From contig NZ_CP112972.1 in the NCBI RefSeq assembly GCF_026410925.1, positions 2,418,001 to 2,482,000 on the forward strand: a stretch of 64,000 nt of DNA, written 5' to 3'. Below are positions 60,594 to 64,000 of this stretch, piece after piece; positions within the stretch are counted from its first letter, which is position 1, and every line of letters begins with the position of its first letter. The stretch comes from Halovenus salina. GTDB lineage: Archaea; Halobacteriota; Halobacteria; Halobacteriales; Haloarculaceae. The notes under the pieces are model-generated. The model was not told where the DNA came from and did no database searches. It saw only the letters and a list, made by a program, of their open reading frames with translations. The translations under genes were made by a program, and so were the position numbers.

Positions 60594-60686
60594 TCAGGTT
60601 GTCAGCCCGACGTTGACTGCAATCACGAGACCGAGGAGCACTGACAACAGGACTGTTCCGACCACTATCTTGGTTGGCTTGTTCAT
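60594..60686 (-). CDS. Tiny membrane protein (30 aa)
   Basis: ATG at 60686, MNKPTKIVVGTVLLSVLLGL followed by VIAVNVGLTT: a short basic N-terminus and a single transmembrane helix, ending directly before the start of the next gene at 60593. The size and position suggest a real haloarchaeal small protein, co-transcribed with its neighbour. Confidence 0.6.
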   Translation of the reverse strand: MNKPTKIVVGTVLLSVLLGLVIAVNVGLTT

Positions 60687-60732
60687 ACCTGTCGATTTGG
60701 CCAGCACCGATAAAAACCTCCAGGTTTGTTCT

Positions 60733-60975
60733 TCAGGGGACGAGCTGTTCGCCGTCCTCATAGACCACGATTGCGTCGACCGGACAGGCCCGGGCCGCGA
60801 ACTTCGCGTCCAGCTCAGCGCCCTCGGGGACCTCTCGGACGAAGATGCCTTCCTCACGTTCCTCGCTCTCTGTGAGGTCTGCCTTGCCGTCGTCTCTGTC
60901 GGCCTCGAAAGCGTCCCACTCCTCGACGCACTGGAACATCCCGATACACGTGTCGCGGTCGAATTCGACTCGCAT
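60733..60975 (-). CDS. Small ferredoxin, probably 3Fe-4S
   Basis: An 80-residue ferredoxin from the ATG at 60975. It has three cysteines: Cys10 and Cys16 in RDTCIGMFQCVEEWDAF and Cys64 in ARACPVDAIVVYEDG. The C-x5-C...C-P layout matches single 3Fe-4S ferredoxins, with a fourth Cys missing. Acidic insertion in the middle fits halophilic relatives. It probably serves an electron-transfer partner encoded elsewhere. Confidence 0.85.
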   Translation of the reverse strand: MRVEFDRDTCIGMFQCVEEWDAFEADRDDGKADLTESEEREEGIFVREVPEGAELDAKFAARACPVDAIVVYEDGEQLVP

Positions 60976-61021
60976 ATCGGGCCTTGGACCGCCGGCGGTA
61001 AAGAGGTTCAGTCTCGTGTCG

Positions 61022-61333
61022 TCAGATGTCCTCGCCTGCGTCGCCGCCGAGTCCAATGGTGTTGTTGGTCTCTACCGAGGCAATGTCCGAAACCTTACAA
61101 ACCTCCTCGATCTGGTCTTGTGTGAGCCGCACGCGGAGCGACCCGAACCGGAGGCTGTCCTCTACCGTTGCGCCGGTATCCTCGATATCTTCGATGACCT
61201 GCTCGACTGCCTCATCGGTCACTTCGCCGACGCCGCCGTCGGGGCCCTGTGCAGCAACCCGGACGATGACGGTCAGCTCCTCGCCCTCGTCGGGGTTCTC
61301 ACGCATGCGTCTGACTGGGTGTGAGAGATACAT
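61022..61333 (-). CDS. Hypothetical protein with I9-inhibitor-like fold
   Basis: A 103-residue protein from the ATG at 61333. The alternation ELTVIVRVAAQG, EAVEQVIEDIEDTGATVEDS, LRFGSLRVRLTQDQIEEVCK, VSDIASVETNNTIGL resembles the ferredoxin-like propeptide/inhibitor I9 fold of subtilases (beta-alpha-beta-beta-alpha-beta, ending in a V-x-S-V/I-E strand). No protease is adjacent. Function is inferred only at fold level. Confidence 0.65.
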   Translation of the reverse strand: MYLSHPVRRMRENPDEGEELTVIVRVAAQGPDGGVGEVTDEAVEQVIEDIEDTGATVEDSLRFGSLRVRLTQDQIEEVCKVSDIASVETNNTIGLGGDAGEDI

Positions 61334-61390
61334 GGCTGTTCTCGGTCTCTGTTGGTAACTCAACAGTCACCCAATAAATCCCTTTGGAGC

Positions 61391-62320
61391 TTACACCAGT
61401 GTGAACCAGTCGTCGTACTCCTCGGGTTTGGTCTCGACGATTTCGAAAAACCGCGACTGGAGGTCGGCGGTCACCGGGCCGCGCGTGCCTGCCCCGATAG
61501 CGCGGTTGTCGACCGACTTGATTGGCGTGACTTCGGCGGCGGTGCCGGTGAAAAACAGCTCGTCTGCGTTGTAGAGTTCGCCCCGCGAGATTGTCGCGTC
61601 CTCGTGGACGGTGTACCCTTCGTCGCGGGCGATCTCGATGAGCGACTCGCGGGTGATGCCGCCCAGGATGCTCTCGGCGAGACCGGGAGTGTACAGCTCG
61701 CCGTCACGGACGAGGAAGATGTTCTCGCCGGGGCCTTCGGCGACGTTGCCCTCCTTGTTGAGGACAATTGCCTCGACGTAGTCGTGGGCTTTTGCCTCGA
61801 TAGAGGCGAGGACGCTGTTGACGTAGGCACCGGTCATCTTCGCGCCGGTCGGCATCTGGCTGGAGGCGTGTTTGCGCCACGACGAGACGCCGACATCGAC
61901 ACCCTGTTCCAGTGCGTCCTCTCCGAGATAGGTTCCCCACGGCCAGGCCGCAATCGCCGTCTCGACTGGCATATCGCTCGGATTCACGCCGAGCATCTCG
62001 TAGCCGAAGAAGGCGACCGGCCGGATATAACACGACGACAGCTCCTCGCGACGGATCAACTCGAGCGTGGCCTCGGTCAGTTCGTCCGGGTCGTGGGGTA
62101 TCTCCATCTCGAAGGGCTTGGCCGACTCGTAGAACCGTTCGAGGTGGTCCTCCCAGCGGAAGACCGCTGGCCCGTCTTCGGTCTCATAACACCGAACGCC
62201 TTCGAAGATACCGGTCCCGTAGTGAAGTGCATGTGTGAGAACATGCACGTTTGCGTCGTCCCAGTCGACAAACTCCCCGTCCATCCAGATGGTTCCGACG
62301 TCCATCTCCTCGAAGCTCAT
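61391..62320 (-). CDS. ilvE: Branched-chain amino acid aminotransferase
   Basis: A 309-residue fold-type IV PLP enzyme making or degrading Val, Leu and Ile with 2-oxoglutarate. Seen: VHVLTHALHYGTGIFEGVRC (~residues 25-44), SSCYIRPVAFFGYEMLGVNP, GAKMTGAYVNSVLASIEAKA with the PLP lysine, NKEGNVAEGPGENIFLVRDG and GGITRESLIEIARDEGYTVH. Length fits the family. No regulatory site is obvious upstream. Confidence 0.96.
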   Translation of the reverse strand: MSFEEMDVGTIWMDGEFVDWDDANVHVLTHALHYGTGIFEGVRCYETEDGPAVFRWEDHLERFYESAKPFEMEIPHDPDELTEATLELIRREELSSCYIRPVAFFGYEMLGVNPSDMPVETAIAAWPWGTYLGEDALEQGVDVGVSSWRKHASSQMPTGAKMTGAYVNSVLASIEAKAHDYVEAIVLNKEGNVAEGPGENIFLVRDGELYTPGLAESILGGITRESLIEIARDEGYTVHEDATISRGELYNADELFFTGTAAEVTPIKSVDNRAIGAGTRGPVTADLQSRFFEIVETKPEEYDDWFTLV

Positions 62321-62369
62321 ATCTCTTTAAACTCACCCGACGGTAAAGAGTGTTCGTCATCCAGCAACG

Positions 62370-62801
62370 TCAAGAGTTGACAGTAACCACGGGAACAGAT
62401 GACAACCGAACCACGCGCTCGGTGACGCTGCCGACGACATCCCGCTCGTCGCCGGTCCGTCCCGCCGTCGCCATGACGACCATATCGACGCCGCTGTCTT
62501 CAGTGTAGCCGACGATCTCCTCCGCTGGGACTCCCTGTCTGATGGCTGTCTCGACACCGGTGATGCCGTGGTCGTTGGCGTGCTCAACAGCTGTCTCGAC
62601 CGCCTCCTCGCCTGCGCGCTCGACCCGCTGTATCATCTCCTCGAACTCGTCGTCGCCGAGCGTCTCGACGACTCCGCTTGCCTGGACGACGTAGATGATA
62701 TGAAGCGCCGCGTCGTACTGTTGAACGAGGCTGCTCGCGTGTTCTAAGGCTTCCAGTATTCGGTCGGAGCCGTCGGTCGGCACCAGCACGTGGTCGTACA
62801 T
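62370..62801 (-). CDS. Universal stress protein (UspA family)
   Basis: A 143-residue single UspA domain: YDHVLVPTDGSDRILEALEH at the N-terminus, LHIIYVVQASGV, RQGVPAEEIVGYTEDSGVDM, VVMATAGRTGDERDVVGSVT and VVRLSSVPVVTV at the end. The G-x2-G-x9-G-S/T type ATP-binding loop appears as GRTGDERDVVGSVTERV. Role in stress response is known only for the family. Confidence 0.93.
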   Translation of the reverse strand: MYDHVLVPTDGSDRILEALEHASSLVQQYDAALHIIYVVQASGVVETLGDDEFEEMIQRVERAGEEAVETAVEHANDHGITGVETAIRQGVPAEEIVGYTEDSGVDMVVMATAGRTGDERDVVGSVTERVVRLSSVPVVTVNS

Positions 62802-62884
62802 ACCTCACCTACCAGAGCGACAGGGCAAAAGCATTACTCACGGAGGCGAAAACACTTTGCTGTCTGCTCCGATAGTAGTCTTCA

Positions 62885-63541
62885 ATGCCAATCCTCATCG
62901 ATATACGGAAGCTCACAATTATCGGGAAACTCATCCAGCACGGGGCAAAGAACGTTACCGGGTCGCTGTCGACGATGGCCAACATCCAGGCCGATATCCA
63001 GATCAAGAGCCTCTCGTTTGTCGAACCCAGCGACATCCCCCATGAGATTGGTGAGGGAGATCACTACCACGCGAACATCCGGCTCACGGAACCGCCCTAC
63101 GGCGTCTTTCTGATGACATTCGGCGACCGTACGGCCCACGAGATAGCTGGCCACATGACCGGCCAGCCTGTCGAGGACGGCACCCTCAATCAGATGCACG
63201 AGAGTGCCCTCCAGGAGATGTGTAACATCCTCACCTCCGGTTTCATCGACGGTATCGCTAACACTCTCGGGACGACGATCAACATGCACACCCCGGAGCT
63301 TGAACGCTCCGACGCCGAGGTCATCGCCGACCAGACCCTCTCGCACATCCACAGTGACTCGCTGTCTATCGTCCTTGACTCGGTGGTCGACCTCCGCGAC
63401 GAGGACACTGAGTTCCAGCTGCGTATCTTCCTCGTACCCGACCCCGGCGCGTTCGTCAATCTTATCGACAAACTTGATGTCGAGGAGATCCGCGAAATCG
63501 AGAACGTCGCCGCCGCTCACGACGGCGACCGGGCCTTCTAG
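62885..63541 (+). CDS. cheC: CheC-family chemotaxis protein
   Basis: A 218-residue CheC-like protein. The first phosphatase motif S-x3-E-x2-N is seen in ESALQEMCNILTSGFIDGIA (~residues 101-120), and the Pro of the motif follows in NMHTPELERSDAEV. A second, weaker half repeats the pattern around residues 160-200. CheC dephosphorylates CheY-P and, in haloarchaea, links taxis to the archaellum. No che genes are adjacent in the window. Confidence 0.8.
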   Translation: MPILIDIRKLTIIGKLIQHGAKNVTGSLSTMANIQADIQIKSLSFVEPSDIPHEIGEGDHYHANIRLTEPPYGVFLMTFGDRTAHEIAGHMTGQPVEDGTLNQMHESALQEMCNILTSGFIDGIANTLGTTINMHTPELERSDAEVIADQTLSHIHSDSLSIVLDSVVDLRDEDTEFQLRIFLVPDPGAFVNLIDKLDVEEIREIENVAAAHDGDRAF

Positions 63542-64000
63542 TCCTCGTCTACCGCCACCGGAATCCCCTTGCTGGCCACGTCTGTCACGAACGCCTGCGA
63601 GTCGGCCTCGATGGCCTCGAAGGTGTTGTAGTGTATCGGCACGACGAGGTCCGGCTCAAGTGCCGCCGCAAGCTCGGCAGCCTCCCCGCGATTCATCGTG
63701 AGCGCTCCGCCGATTGGCGGCAGAAAGACATCGACATCAAGACGCTCGTGACCGTCCAGTACGTCCGTATCTCCCGGCCAGAAGACGCGTGTCCCGTCGA
63801 GCGAGAGCAGGAAGCCACAGCCTCGTCCCTTCGGGTGGTAGGGCGTTCCGTCCCGTCGCGTCCGCGGACCGTCCGACTCGTTGTACGCTGGCACGGTCCA
63901 CACCGGGAAGTCTGCCAGCATGGCCTCGTCCTCAGTCCCCAACGTCACCACCTCGTACGGTAGCTCTGCCAGCCGCGGCAAGTCCCGAGAGCTTCCGCGG
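63538..64000 (-). CDS. Metallo-beta-lactamase-fold hydrolase (partial)
   Basis: The C-terminal ~150 residues of an MBL-fold metal-dependent hydrolase of the UPF0173 type; the frame stays open to the window end, so the N-terminus and the first HxHxDH motif are missing. Seen: FLLSLDGTRVFWPGDTDVLD (the GD-T-D ligand Asp), VFLPPIGGALTMNRGEAAEL and VVPIHYNTF with the last His. It overlaps the cheC stop by 4 nt, convergent. Confidence 0.82.
   Translation of the reverse strand, partial: RGSSRDLPRLAELPYEVVTLGTEDEAMLADFPVWTVPAYNESDGPRTRRDGTPYHPKGRGCGFLLSLDGTRVFWPGDTDVLDGHERLDVDVFLPPIGGALTMNRGEAAELAAALEPDLVVPIHYNTFEAIEADSQAFVTDVASKGIPVAVDED

Overview
The window comes from a haloarchaeon (class Halobacteria). 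Predicted proteins are strongly acidic, the core end carries the archaeal L1-L10-L12 operon, an Orc1/Cdc6 gene, a bacterio-opsin-activator-type HTH protein and a TBP homologue, and many genes start within about 35 nt of a TATA-like box, as expected for leaderless haloarchaeal transcripts. Genus cannot be fixed from the sequence alone.

Two very different halves meet at a tRNA-Phe gene (42532-42606, minus strand). Left of it (1-42.5 kb) is an accessory, defence-rich island; right of it (42.6-64 kb) is ordinary high-GC chromosome. A 20-nt piece of the tRNA 3' end is repeated exactly at 35627-35646 and imperfectly at 42246-42265, so the tRNA is an integration target and the island is probably made of stacked elements. 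No integrase lies in the window.

Island, left to right: the HsdR subunit of a type I restriction system (hsdM/hsdS presumably further left); small nuclease modules with winged helices (HNH, PD-(D/E)XK) around an unrecognised two-gene operon; a rhomboid protease and a HEPN-motif protein; a GmrSD-type DUF262/DUF1524 enzyme divergent from a HhH-GPD glycosylase-like gene; an OLD-type ATPase/TOPRIM nuclease with a KTSC protein; a truncated HerA-like remnant; an intact mre11-rad50-nurA-(accessory)-herA operon followed by a TBP homologue with only one of the usual two repeats; a PLD-nuclease/AAA+ fusion; an N6-adenine DNA methylase bracketed by two diverged ~310-bp direct repeats; and an AbiE-like regulator/nucleotidyltransferase pair with a matching inverted-repeat operator.

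Between the outer tRNA-like repeats (35.6-42.3 kb) lies an AT-richer cassette of three unknown gene units (a HEPN-motif protein, a membrane/beta-rich unit, a membrane-anchored coiled-coil protein). Two of the three are interrupted by insertion sequences: an IS66-family element (36094-37691, 8-bp target duplication) and an ISH3-like element (40251-41717, 5-bp duplication). Removing each element plus one target copy restores a continuous reading frame. Related short repeats separate the genes. This cassette and the mre11/herA/single-repeat-TBP cluster are the best candidates for undescribed systems.

Core half: rpl1-rpl10-rpl12, an ABC-2 exporter, a GAF histidine kinase, a phasin-like coiled-coil protein behind palindromic sites, a PHP phosphoesterase, a KaiC-like ATPase, a MutS-like protein, an RnfC/NuoF-like protein, Orc1/Cdc6, an HpcH-type aldolase, a bacterial-type short prolyl-tRNA synthetase, MazG-like, methyltransferase, ferredoxin, ilvE, UspA, CheC and a partial metallo-beta-lactamase-fold hydrolase.
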